Below the pieces are notes generated by a model that made no database searches, was not told where the DNA came from, and worked only from the letters and a program-made list of their open reading frames with translations. A DNA stretch of 64,000 bases from Escallonia rubra (Eukaryota; Streptophyta; Magnoliopsida; Escalloniales; Escalloniaceae): NCBI GenBank assembly GCA_033065855.1, contig JAVXUO010000283.1:62001-126000 (forward strand), in the 5' to 3' direction. The stretch's first letter is position 1, and every line of letters starts with the position of its first letter. Shown in pieces: positions 46,168 to 57,800 of this stretch. The translations under genes and the position numbers were made by a program.

Positions 46168-46656
46168 ACTCTATGTTAATTAGCGTGAAAAAACACAATG
46201 CACGAAATAATAATAAACTGATTATAGGCTTCATCTCAACTTCAAGCATTGTCACCTAATTTCAATTTTGTCACCTAGTTCAAGTTTTATCACCTAATTT
46301 CTATTTTGTCACTTAATGCCGCTTACAATTCAAGGTTTGTCATCTGTCTTCAGTGTGAGACATCAGCTGACATTTACAACAAACGGATGCACTGGACATC
46401 ATTCAGATTTTCAGTGAGTTGTTAAGCTGTCCACTGAATAATCACATCTAAATTTAAAGGGAGCATCTTGATTTAATATCATGTCGTGGTCGTGACACAC
46501 ACACACATAAACACACACACACACACATGGTCTCCATATCATATAAGGCACCCTTATTAGTTTGGATACATCAAATGGATCAATGGTGGGAACAACTAAG
46601 TGTAGATGACTCCGACCTCACCTCACGTGTGTGCTTTCCAATAAGGCACAAAAATC
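46168..46656. other. Upstream region of the PMD pseudogene
   Basis: Non-coding, with a (CA)n microsatellite at about 46496-46527. No TATA box stands out. Confidence 0.5.
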
Positions 46657-46842
46657 ACCAACCATCCATCTACCATCCAATGCTATTTTGTTAATAACCA
46701 GCTTCTTTGCATCACTCACATGCCACACGAGATTCTTTAAGCTATACAGCAAAGAAAGCATGACAAAGACATAGAACCATGGTGGGAACAACTACATGTA
46801 AATGATTCTCACCGTACTCATCAAGTAGCATAGAGCATCATT
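46657..46842. repeat. 400-bp-spaced direct repeat, copy 1
   Basis: About 186 bp from CACCAACCATCC to TAGAGCATCATTT. Copy 2 is at 47057-47243 with few differences. The two lie 400 bp apart, as if from a tandem duplication of a 400-bp unit whose second copy was cut by a LINE. Confidence 0.88.
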
Positions 46843-47056
46843 TGCAATAAAGACATCTTCTTCGCATAGCATACGAGGGCATGCTGAGATCTTTAAAGTC
46901 ATGCAGAGAAGACGAGAAGCAAAGATAAAAAGGTCTACTTGAAGTAACGTTTAAATGGGAAAAGCATGGTAAGGTAGATGCTGGTTGGTTAATGAGAAAA
47001 GTGCAACAAAAAAAGGCCTAAGAAGTGACTACCTTATATGATGAAATAAGGTTTGC

Positions 47057-47243
47057 CACCAACCATCCATCCATCATCCAATGCTATTTTGTTAATAACC
47101 AGCTTCTTTGCATCACTCACATGCCACACAGGATTCTTTAAGCTATACGGCAAACAAAGCATGACAAAGACATAGAACCATGGTGGGAACAACTACATGT
47201 AAATGATTCTCACCGTACTCATCAACACTTTAGAGCATCATTT
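47057..47243. repeat. 400-bp-spaced direct repeat, copy 2
   Basis: The partner of 46657-46842. Similarity stops at about 47243, exactly where LINE coding sequence starts. Confidence 0.88.
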
Positions 47244-48117
47244 TCCCACTGTGAAAGATTTGAAACTTGAACTCAGGAAATTGAACAATTCCTATCACAG
47301 CAATATAGCCCAAAGAACTGCTGAGACAGGTATGAAGCTTCAGGAAGTTCAAAGGGAAATATTAAGAGCTGGGGATATCAGCTGTGTAGAGCAAGAAAAG
47401 GAACTTCAAGATGCATATCACCACCTTGTGAATTCAGCATGGCAGGTTCTAAGAACAAAAGCAGTTGTTGCACCATGGTGCAACAGCTGATTTGGTTTCC
47501 TGGTTTCTAATTGCTAAATGTGCTGTAGTGCTGTGGATGTTGTGTAAAGGGGGCATAAGAACTAAAGATAAACTGAAGAAATGGAATTATAGTGTGGATG
47601 ATGGATGTGTTTTATGTGAAAATCACTGGGAAAATGAAGAACACCTTTTCTGGGACTGTCCTTATGCCAAGGAAATCTGGGCAATGGTATTGGAAAAGCT
47701 GATGGTACATACTCATTGGACCTCTTGGAAGCAGCTTATATCCTATGCATATAAAAAATCCAGAGGAAAAAGCTTTTTAGCAAAACTCAGAAAGCTGGGA
47801 GTAGAAGTTACAGTCTATATGATATGGTATGAGAGGAACAAGTGTTCTTTTTTAGCAGCAGCAGAAATCAAAAGCGGAGGTGTTTATGATGATTAAACAG
47901 TGGATGCAATGGTCTACAAGGAGCTGGAAACAAATCAAAAGGAATAGTATAAACAGGAAGCTATGCAGTAATTGGAGAATAAATGAGGGAATACTGAAAT
48001 ATTAAACACCCATTACTTGTATATAGCTGCTTTTGTAAATGTGAGATGTGTATGAGGACATAATTCTCAAATGTAAAATTTTTGGTTGGTAATACAATTG
48101 ACTTTCATCAAAAAATA
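47244..48117 (+). mobile_element. LINE (L1-type) remnant, internally deleted
   Basis: The first frame (to about 47455) resembles the linker between the endonuclease and RT of L1 ORF2, with many Leu/Lys/Glu helices. It passes directly into a second frame (about 47500-47896) with the RT zinc-binding domain: LRTKDKL-like IRTKDKLKKW, CVLCENHWENEEHLFWDC and then an IWYERNKC end. The whole catalytic RT core is missing. A 3' untranslated tail of about 220 bp ends in TCAAAAAATAATG. The element is dead. Confidence 0.82.
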
Positions 48118-48129
48118 ATGAACCCACTA

Positions 48130-48960
48130 TAACTGTTTTTATTGCCACTACCGTCACATTACTTTTACTACCATCATCGCCCCCACTACTGCCATCACCA
48201 CCATCGCCGCCACCACTAGTGCCACCACTACCACCGGCACCACCACTGCCACTACTAGTGCCACCATTACTGCCGCCACCGCCACTACTACTGCCATTAG
48301 CACCACCACTGCCACTGCCACAACCATCACTACTGCCATCATCACCGCCGCCACCACTACCATCAACACCACCGCCATCGCTGCCACCACTACTCCATTA
48401 CTGCCATCACAACCACCGCCACTGCCACCACCACCACTACTACCATCACCACCACCACCACTGGTGCCACCATCACCATAACTGCCACCATTACCACCAC
48501 TGCCACCACCGCCATCATCACCACTATTGCCAGCACCACCACCACTACTGCCACCACTATTGTCACCACTACCATTATTACCACCACCATTGTTGCCACC
48601 ACCATCACCACTACTGCCAGCACCACCACCACTATTGTCACCACTACCACTACTACCACCACCACCACCTCTGTCGTCGCCACCACCACCACGGCCGCCT
48701 CCACTATTGCCACCACTGCTACCACCGTCGCCACCACCACTGCCACCACCATCGGTACCACCGCCATCATTATTACCACCACCGCAACCACCACCACTAC
48801 TGCCACCACCACCAGACCACCACTGCACCATTACCACCACCGTCACCACCACTACTACCGCCGCCGCCGCCATCATTACCATCACTTGACCACCCCCACC
48901 ACTTCCACCGTCGAGGCCACTACCCCGTGTGGTGCTGCCGCCGCCACCACCACCACTGTG
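48130..48960. repeat. 830-bp ACC/CCA trinucleotide-rich tract
   Basis: An interrupted (ACC)n-type tract with frequent T, G and AT substitutions (CCACCACTACTGCC and similar). Because one strand lacks most stop combinations, several frames on both strands are open, giving poly-Pro, poly-His and Gly- or Val-rich products. I treat them as artefacts. Sparse substitutions throughout suggest an old expansion. Confidence 0.95.
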
Positions 48961-50056
48961 TGGTGGCACTAGCACACTTAAAATCACTAACTGTAGTTCA
49001 TTTTTCATCGTAAGTCAAGGATATAATTGTCTAAAAATTTATTAACTTTTCATTTCTTTTGTTCTCCAAACACAAAATATGAATTCTGTGATTTGAATTT
49101 CTTTCTGTTCCAAACAAAAAAAAAAGTGAATTGAATTTCAAATCTAATTCTGAATTAAAAATCCAAATTCTAAAAGAATTGGTTCGAAACAGACAGTTAG
49201 AGAAACAAAATTGAAGGGGAATTGTGTCATAGCATGAAAGTTGAGACAACAAGAAACGTGGAAAATTTCAACCAAAAAGTTTAGCAAGGCTATATACTTG
49301 GTGGCACGGAATTCAAGATATCAATATACATCAACATTTCCAACCGTGCACAACTATGGGACATATAAATCGAGACAGCCATACACATCAAAAGTTTTCA
49401 GGCGTGAATATACAGTAGTGTCACAGGAATCGAGATAGCTAGATTAAACAATCAAACCACCAAAGGAATGATTGGTCTAATGCTGATTTACAATTCAAGA
49501 ACAACGGTAAATCTGTACCTTTAATTGCACAAATTAACTCCAAACCTTGATCTTCTCAAATCCAAGTACACCAAAAGCATAATATTAACATACACAAATT
49601 CTCAATTGGACTCTAACAATCACAATATTTTTATGTGCTTCTTACCCTCAATTCCAAAATAAAAAAATAAGATTACCTCAAAGTAATGATCAAAATCTCC
49701 AAAAGTCTCTTCCTAATATTCTATGGATACTTTTCTGAACTTTGTTGTGCTCCTAGGATTATATTATACGTAAGTCATCAAAAGTCTTAAAAAGGAATAT
49801 ACTTTATTCTTAAAACAATTAAAATTCCAAAATATCCATTACGTTCCTAAAACTCTTTAACTTTTTTATTTTATTCTATAAAATAAGCATTTAGATATGC
49901 GGGTCTAACACATGTGAACGTGTGATTTGCATATGTGCGAATGAGTACAAACATTGGGGGTTTGAATTGACATTGCACAGGTAAACCATAGGCCAAATAA
50001 ATAAGCCACACTTTGTGAAAACTTTCCAAATAAGTGTAGCGGCCGGTTCACGTTAT
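48961..50056. other. Intergenic DNA upstream of the P450
   Basis: AT-rich, with no gene or repeat border that I can support. Similarity to the pseudogene locus begins only at about 50057. Confidence 0.55.
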
Positions 50057-50387
50057 TAAACCCCTGTACAAACATTGATGTATCGTCCGCCAATGTTGAA
50101 CGCATTCATTTGAGCATTGAAAAGTAATCACCTTTTCTTCAGAGACTAGTGCCGGATCACCCCTTTCTCTATTTTATTGCTAAACTTTTGGTGCAAGCAG
50201 CTTCCACCCCCTTACCTGGCGGCTGCTGATAACATGGAGTTTCTTTTCTAACTTGACTATTGACTGAGTGGGCTTGCTCACTCCTCCGTTTACCTATAAT
50301 TAGTCACCCAGCTGAGTATGCTGCACCCTCACTCACTTGCCTTCTTCCTTTGCTCTCTTACCTAAACAGACATATTCTACACAGACA
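50057..50387 (+). promoter_or_regulatory. Promoter and 5' untranslated region of the CYP716-family gene
   Basis: This region is conserved between the gene and its pseudogene (26577-26860), with shared blocks such as TTAAACCCCTGTACAAAC, TATCGTCCGCCAAT and CTGCACCCTCACTCACTTG. CTATAATTA at about 50292 is a possible TATA-like element about 95 bp before the ATG. The start codon context is ACAATGGA. Confidence 0.5.
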
Positions 50388-52999
50388 ATGGACCTCATTT
50401 CCTCTTCTGTATCAATCCTGGTACTCCTATTCTGCATGTGCTTCTCTTTATTCTTCCTCTTCCACAAGAGATCCTCTACCAATAGCCCCAAGTTCCCTCC
50501 AGGCAAAACCGGATGGCCATTTCTTGGAGAGGCGCTCGAATTCGTCTCCTCGGGCCGGAAAGGTACTCCCGACAAGTTCGTCACGGAGAGGATGCAAAAG
50601 TTCTCGCCCGATGTCTTCAAGACGTCGTTGGCCGGAGAAAACGTGGCGGTATTCTGTGGCGCTGCGGGTAACAAGTTTTTGTTCTCCAACGAGAATAAGC
50701 TTGTCCGCACGTGGTGGCTACCCACCATCGAGAAGATAATCATCTCCAAGCATAGCCATACTTCCCTCGACATGCTGGTATTGAAGGTTCGCAAGAATAT
50801 TCTCCCGGAATTCGTTCGGCCTGAGGCACTCCAGAAGTACGTGCCAATAATCGATTGCATGGCCATGCAGCACCTGCAGAGAAACTGGAGCAGCGCGGCC
50901 AATAAACAAGTTAAGGCTCTCCCCTTGGCACAGAAGTTCACGTTCGAGATGGCGTGCCGGCTCTTCATGAGCGTGGAAGATCCGAATCAGGTCGCGAGTT
51001 TCGCTAAGCATTTCGCACTCGTCTCTGCCGGGCTTTTGGGGGTGCCCATAAATCTTCCCGGCACGACGTTCAACCGTTCGATCAACGCAGCCAACCATAT
51101 CCGGAAGGAGCTTTCGCCTATCCTCAAGGAGAGAAGGAGGCAGTTGAACGGGAAAGAGGAGGTGGGAAGAACTCGCGACCTCTTGTCTCACATACTACTT
51201 GCCACAGACGAGAATGGCGAGTTCTTGCCGGAGGTGGAGGTTGTTGATATGGTGTTGAGCATACTTCTTGCGAGCCATGATAATGTCAGCACTGTGATTG
51301 CCTTCGTCGTGTATTACCTTGCTGATCATCCCCTTGTCTATGACAAAGTCTTCACAGGTAACTAATTAACAAAAGCTCAATGCCTTTTTGATTTATGTGA
51401 CATCTTTGCAGTTTAAACTCGGAGTCTCTGATTTTCGTGCTCAGTTGAGAAGAAAAATTTTCGTGATAAACAATGAATATAAGTATATAACCAGTTGAAC
51501 TACCAAAAACAATAATATGTAAAGTCCACAGAATAGCCAAAAGAAAACCTTAAATTAGTAGATTAAAGCAGGTTTATAGCTAGAGCGATGATGGATGGTA
51601 GCGACTACATATATTCCTTCTTTATAGAAGTTAGTAGATTAAAGCAGGTTTCTTAAAGATCAATTAGTACACGCTCTTAGAGTCTCATGATTTAATGTTT
51701 TACTTATATTGAATATAAAACCTTGGATAACTTCTGAAGGAGAAGACTTTCATGATTTATGTTGTAACATAAATTAGTAGATTAAAGCAGGTATCGTAAA
51801 GATGATATGTCAAATCATGTGACACATGGTCTAACTTCAATAAAAATAAAAATCACGTTAATTAGCAGCATCTGCTCCTTTTTTGACGGGAAACATATCT
51901 TCTTTCTTTCTTTTTTATTAATTAAAAAAATAGTGACCTCTTATATTAATCAGAGAGGTTAACATCTTTAACAATGGACATTATAAAAAAGCGAGGAGAA
52001 ACATTTAGGAACATGTAAACATCAATTTGTCATGTGCTTAGGAAATTGACAAAGTGACGTGTTTTTAAGAACATGTATATATACATCATTTACTAGTATC
52101 TGTGCCCCTTTTTTTTTTTATGTTAAATACCTTAAGAAAAGACTGATATAGCGTCACTAAAAGTTTTTTAGCAAAAAATAGAAGTTAAGTGATAAAAAGT
52201 CAAAAGATGTCGACAAATCAACTAATCCATTCAATGTTTTATTTATGTCCTCTCAAAACTAGTTATTTGTCCTTTGGCATCAACTAGTATAATTTATTTG
52301 TATGTAGAATTGAAAAATGGATGACTTCATTTTCAATAAAAGTTTTGCTCCTGTATACTTTCAAACACGTACGCACGCCATTTTTATGAGTTTACTAACT
52401 TGACTGTTCGAACTTTTGCCTGGATAGAACACATGGAAATTGTAAATGCCAAAAAGGCAGGAGAAAGCTTGAACTGGGAAGATGTGCAAAAGATGAAGTA
52501 CTCTAGATGTGTTATAAATGAGGTATTGAGGATACAATCCCCTTCTCAGGGAACTTTTAGACAGGCTATAAAGGAATTCAGCTATGCGGGCTTTACAATC
52601 CCAAAAGGATGGAAGGTATATATAATACTAACGAATATTATTCCGTGAAATATAATCATAAAACATATCATGCGAGCATTACATTTTGTTGCGTAATGGT
52701 TGCAGGCCTTTTGGAGCGTCTATTCCACACACAAGGACCCCAAATATTTTTCCCATCCCGACAATTTTGACCCTTCAAGGTTTGAAGGAAAAGGACCTTT
52801 GCCATACAGCTTCGTACCGTTTGGTGGAGGACCTAGGATGTGCCCTGGAAGCGAGTTTGCCCGTCTCGAAGTATTAATTTTCATGCATAGGTTGGTGAGA
52901 AGCTTCAAATGGAAGCGGTTGAATCCAAATGAAAAGATCATTAACGAACCATCTCCAATTCCAGTGGAGGGTCTTCCAATTCAGCTCTTGGCTCATTAG
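50388..52999 (+). CDS. CYP716-family cytochrome P450 (483 aa, three exons)
   Basis: Exons are 50388-51357, 52428-52615 and 52706-52999, with GT-AG introns of 1070 and 90 bp. The frame is intact across both junctions and ends at TAG 52997-52999. Family members oxidise triterpene scaffolds such as beta-amyrin on the ER membrane, using NADPH-P450 reductase. Visible features: a membrane anchor at residues about 7-26, the Pro-rich hinge [13 protein letters not shown] (36-48), ExxR (E355-R358), FDPSRF (407-412) and the heme loop [10 protein letters not shown] with Cys432. The overall pattern, the IPKGWK and THKDPKYF segments and the length fit CYP716. The subfamily is uncertain. The I-helix reads ASHDNVS (295-301), where the family usually has GGHDTAS, so Asn299 replaces the oxygen-activation Thr. 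It is the only intact complex gene in the window, and its broken duplicate is at 26577-27520. Confidence 0.95.
51555..51792. repeat. Three copies of a 19-bp motif in P450 intron 1
   Basis: TTAGTAGATTAAAGCAGGT occurs at 51555-51573, 51631-51649 and 51774-51792, with diverged sequence between. Direct repeats of this kind can come from nested local duplications. Confidence 0.9.
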
Positions 53000-53739
53000 G
53001 ATTAAATTCAAGCCTCGATAAAAGATCTTGATGGATATTGGACCAAGTTCACCAAGGTAAAGAAAGAGTTGGAGAGTGAGAATAAAGTTGAACTTTAGTC
53101 TACATGTAAAAAAATAAGTACTTCTTCTTTTCTTGAATTCTCCCTACTATATCTTGGAAAAGGGATATTCTGACAGAAACTCCATTATCTAAAGCCTGTT
53201 CAAATGAAATGCATTTTCATCTAGGGCATTCTGACTTCATCAAGTTCTACAATTTGTGAACCAACAATCAACACCATGCTTACATGCATCGTTTAATGTT
53301 ATCTCTACATTGCCTTCTATTTTCTTTCAAGTTCCACACCGACTATCCATGAAGATTGAGTTCACATCTTATACTTGGTGGTCTCTTTCTCATTCTGATC
53401 ACACTCTTACTTAGACAGCAAGTCTTCTATATGTAGTCATTAGAAACTATAAAAGGGAATCTATAATGGGATACAACATATTTGGCTGTTAATATACTCA
53501 GACTCCAAAGATATTCATGTATTTAACCCTTAAAGAAAGGTATGCAAAAGGCTAATGTATGGAACATTATTATTTGACCAACTTTCTTAATGAGTATCGT
53601 ATGCCAAATAGAACTCTAAATTTAGGATGACAAAGTATAATTAAAGATCCTGGATGGTCAGCTCCTTTTAACTCAAGACAGTCCATAAGAATGTATAATT
53701 AAAGACTTGAAAGATATGTGATAATGTCCAAAGATATAC
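53000..53739. other. 3' flank of the P450, with possible polyadenylation signal
   Basis: AATAAA at 53081-53086, 82 bp after the stop, is the likeliest polyadenylation signal. The rest is AT-rich intergenic DNA with no feature. Confidence 0.5.
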
Positions 53740-54617
53740 TCGTGATACACCGGCAACAAATTGTTCCTTACAATATTGACTTGTTGTTCCTCCAACGGTT
53801 AATCATCTGGGTGGCGTTATTCCTCCATTTGATTATCAACGCGGACACAAACTCTCTCTTGCTTACTGGTCTATAAATCTTCTCGGGTGATATCCAAATC
53901 TGCATTGTAGTGATATTGTTTCACAAATCTCTTAATATGTCCTCCCATGTATTTACACAGGCTTCATCAAGGGTGAGGAACCATAGAGGCTTGGCTCATG
54001 TTAAAGTACGGTAAAAACAAGCTAGATCAACTGATTTCAGTTGACTCCGTAAGAGGCCAATGCTCATATTTTCATCTTAACATGAATTATAAGGTCAGTT
54101 GTTCCATCTAACTTATCCATATCGAGCATCTTAAACTTAGGCGATGCCTGCCTTCGGGGTTCAAGGTGAGGGTTCTTATGTTTATGGGGTCGTCTACCCT
54201 TCTCATCCTGCCAACCTGGGATTCTAGTGCAAATAACTTGTTTTTCCATTCAGGAGGAGCGACTTTTCCATCATCATCCTCCGACTCATACTGCCAATCA
54301 AACTCAGCTCTTTTCTTATCCTCCCTTTTTTCCACCTTAGGGGTTCTTAATGATGATTCTCCACTTTTCTTCATGAGAAATTCTATACATATGACGATTT
54401 TTGCCTGTGGGGCCGCTAGGGTTGCGAAGTTGTGCAGGAAGTCTTTCTGTAACTTACTAAGGATGCGGACCAAATCACCGACCTGAGGGACTTCTTCGGC
54501 TATTGGGCTGATTCTTGTGAGCTTTCCGGATGAATTGCGACACCAAAGTTTCTTACATTTAACTGTATAGAGGATAACAGATAAAGATTTAATCACAAAG
54601 GACACATATAAAACCAA
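53740..54617 (-). pseudogene. Ty3/gypsy gag relic
   Basis: A 169-aa minus-strand frame (54617-54108) has a charged N-terminal half. A shifted frame (54249-54064) then carries the gag core entry ASPKFKMLDMDKLDGTTDLI, matching the usual 'P-F-K-M-P--D-K-Y-D-G-T-D-P--H' pattern of Ty3/gypsy gag. Further downstream, frames with KPLWFLTLDEA and NTWEDIL recall the following gag helix and W-E-D motif, with several stops and shifts down to about 53740. It is non-functional. Confidence 0.7.
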
Positions 54618-54639
54618 TCGATTTATTCAGGAAGGTCGG

Positions 54640-55590
54640 ATATTGACTAACCGTCCAATTATCCTTACACGTAAACCAGCCGATTACTCATTTAGAAAAA
54701 AAATTCAAAAGCTATTTAAAAAGGGGTGAGTGTTAACAGTCCGGTCAATTAGTGGTTCCTGGGACTTTGAATAAAAGGTTTTGGGAAAATTTAGGTACAA
54801 ACTAACCGTCGCGTTAGTGGGTTTTCGATATTTTTTGGCATAAAGGAACTTCCACCGGTAATAGAAACCAAACAAGAGATAGAATTCCAGATTGAAAAGA
54901 TGACCGACCTATAATAAGACGAAGATCTAATCACTAAATCAACTCTCTAGACAAACTAAAGGCCGGGTAATGAAACTGACAACCAAGGCCAAGAACAAGC
55001 AGGAGTTGTCCTGTCTGCCTAGAAGGATTCGATAAAGAGAATGTGAGTGGGCAGGAGATCAATAAATAGAGAAAGAGAAGACCAAAAGGAGCAGAAGACA
55101 CTCAATTGTTTATGTGAAATCAATGTTACACTTTTCAACTTTCCCGAAGAAAGCTCGAAATAATAAGATGAGAGATGGGAGAGATGCTTATGCTCTACGC
55201 ACGGTAAGAGGATCCTTTTTTTATTGATCTAGTTAGTCAATGGGTTGCTTTTGAATCTTTAACAAAGTATTTAGAAAAATGGCAAACTAACCGTCTGGTT
55301 AATCAGTGGACATTTTTTTATGTTTTGAAAAGGTGTTTGGAAAATGGTTGAGTACTGAGTAACCATCCGATTAATCATTGGATGGTTTTTTATTTTTTTA
55401 AAAGGTTTTTGGTAAATGGTTGAGTACTGATTCAGTTAACCTTGTAGGTTAATCGTGTGGTTACTCAGTGGGTAAAAATAAGAGAACTAAACTGGCTCTT
55501 TTTTTTTAATTAGCAAGAAGAACAATTACTGACTAACCATTCGGTTGACCTGTTGGTAAACCAACCAGTTGGTCAAAATCTCTCTTTTCT
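54640..55590. repeat. Degenerate GACTAACCGTCCGGTTAATC repeats
   Basis: At least seven irregularly spaced copies of a motif pairing TAACC with GGTTA and ending in AGTGG, near 54645, 54733, 54797, 55286, 55358, 55432 and 55530. They lie in the leader between primer site and gag of the Ogre/Tat-like element. AACCG and AACCA cores resemble MYB-type sites, but binding is speculative. Confidence 0.7.
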
Positions 55591-55934
55591 GTGGTCTCAT
55601 CTTATTGTGAATACCGCGCGGTTTATAGAGTACCGGGGGATTTCCTGTTGTGATGCCATAAACCTAGTAGATATTCTCTCTAAGAGGGAAATACCACATA
55701 AATGGTCCAAGTGTGTGGTTTATTTCTTCACTCAGGGTGTAACGTTCTCCATCGGCTCGACTTTTGCTACATACCCTGACCCGTAACTCAAGTAGTTAAT
55801 AAGGTGTAATCACTGGTATGTGTACACAAGCTAGTCACTCAATATAACAAGACACTAGGAGGCTCTCGGTACTAGGCCTTGGAAGTGAGAGTACAGTCGA
55901 TTTCGCCCCAATAACTAAGAAGTTCAGGGATTTC
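55591..55934 (-). mobile_element. Ogre/Tat-like leader, distal part
   Basis: The minus strand carries TCGACTGTACTCTCACTTCC and flanking blocks homologous to relic A near 2365-2390. It ends at the 5-bp target site (ATTTC, 55930-55934) of the Tekay-like insertion. Confidence 0.65.
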
Positions 55935-56564
55935 TGTAACGCCCCGAAAATCTGGAGCTCCGCCGCCCCGAACTCCCAGGTCGTTAATATACCAGATCAC
56001 ATCAAATCTGTCAGATCATGTTCCTTACCACATAAAGCATCTAATCCAACACCAATCCAAATTCCTTTGAAATACAAGATTACAATAACTGCTCAAACTT
56101 AACTATTAAAACTTAGGTTCGCAATAACTGGAGTCCTGATAGAATGAATCGACAATACAAAACCACGCAGGGGTCATATTACCCAGTAGTGATGGGCTCC
56201 TCGGAATCTCACACAGACTCTAATCCATTCCCGAACGTGCGACAGCTGATCGTCACCTGCAGAAGGGAGTCAAACGAAGGGTGAGCTTTTGAGAGCTCAG
56301 TAAGGTCGTACAAAGGCTGCAAAAAGAATTACCAAACGACTCCAAAGGGGTCCAATTGACGATGATTTTCGAAATACCTCAAACGATTTGAAGAGCTCAA
56401 TGATTTCCAAAATGATCAAAATTCATCATAAATAGATGCTAAAATAACAATAAAAATCATGATGGTTTCCAACCGATCAGTACAAGATCACTTCCAAAGT
56501 CATTATTTCCAAAGTACCACGAAAATTTCTCAAGGGATTTCAACACGAGCACAAATCCAATCAT

Positions 56565-56775
56565 TTTTGCCAACACCAATACACCGACTAGTCCATCAAG
56601 GCACTAGCCCATACCACTACACTGACTAATCCATCAAAGTAATAGCCCATACCAATGCACCAACTAGTCCATCAAAGTAATAGCCCATACCAATGCACCA
56701 ACTAGTCCATCAAGGTACTAGCCCATATCAATGCACCGACTAGTCTATCAAGGAACTAGCCCATACTAATGCAAA
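56565..56775. repeat. Tandem repeats of about 45 bp in the Tekay-like LTR
   Basis: About five copies of a unit containing CCAACTAGTCCATCAAAGTA and TAGCCCATACCAATGCA. Confidence 0.88.
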
Positions 56776-57329
56776 ATCTCATGTCAATGTACAGAATGAC
56801 AACAATTCGATAATACAACATGTTATTCAGTCCTCGATGGATAATAAATAATGAGCATCGATAAGAGTTTTTATAAACGTTTTAAGGCTTAATGAAAGGT
56901 TTTTAAGGCAAGTAATGCAACTTGTATTAACATAATAGAGTCCAAACGAATAGCGATGACAAATCAGAATAACACACCATTATCAAATTTGCTCAACATA
57001 GAAGCGAGCATCACAAGATTTTCAAATAACCAATTCAGGTTCAAATATTGTGGTTTTCTGGCAATAACATGCTGATATCAATTCATACCTCAGAGTTTGA
57101 CATTAGCCATAAGTAAATTAGAGGAGTACTTACGAGTACGAGTAATCAAAATAAGGGTTCAGACGGAAGTCCTTACTCAGGGTTCAGATAGAATCCCTTG
57201 CCTACATCCACAGCTAAATTATCCTAACCGAAAGTCTTTAACTTTAACCTAAATGGAACAATAAACTAATTAGATTACAGTCTATATTACAATATTGTAA
57301 CTTAATACAGACTCACATATGCTCCCAAA

Positions 57330-57800
57330 ATGAACCCCCTTACCGGGTTTGTAAAATTACCGAAATGCCCCTGCGGTGTAAAATTACTAAAATGACCCTC
57401 TCGGACTTAAATAACCAAAATGGCATTCTCGTAAGTAAAAACACTATAATAAACTTACCGTATGCCATTTTACTCAAAAATACATTTCGTAGGTCAAATT
57501 ACAAAAATACCCCTTCTCACACTTGAATCATAAAAACAGCATTCCCGTGAGTAAAGTCACCAAACAATCTTACCATATATAAATTTACCTAAAAAAACCT
57601 CTTACAGGGAAAATTACCAAAATACCCTATTCGCGGTAGATTACTAAAATACCCCCGTTACACTTAAATCATCAAAATAACCTTTCCATAAGCAAAATCA
57701 CTAAAATATCCTTATCGTATGCAAATTTACTCAAAATACCCTTTGTGGGTAAAATTACCAAAATACACCTCCCTCGGGGTGACAAATTACCAAAATACCC
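57330..57800. repeat. AAATTACCAAAATACCCC degenerate repeats in the Tekay-like LTR
   Basis: More than ten irregular copies of a short block (AAAATTACCAAAATACCCCT and variants) are spaced about 35-50 bp apart. Similar low-complexity blocks are common in the U3-side DNA of Tekay/Del LTRs. Confidence 0.8.

Noticed and set aside
48154..49013. Gly-rich, Pro-rich and His-rich ORFs of up to 284 aa
   Set aside because: They are translations of a trinucleotide microsatellite, open on both strands at once.
50333..51191. Minus-strand ORFs opposite P450 exon 1 (211 and 157 aa)
   Set aside because: These are shadows of the intact P450 coding sequence. The same shadow appears opposite the pseudogene at 26866-27429.
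50388..52999. Assignment of the P450 to CYP716A (beta-amyrin 28-oxidase)
   Set aside because: The family pattern fits, but the I-helix and many other positions differ from CYP716A enzymes. Subfamily and reaction need phylogeny or assay, so no gene symbol is given.
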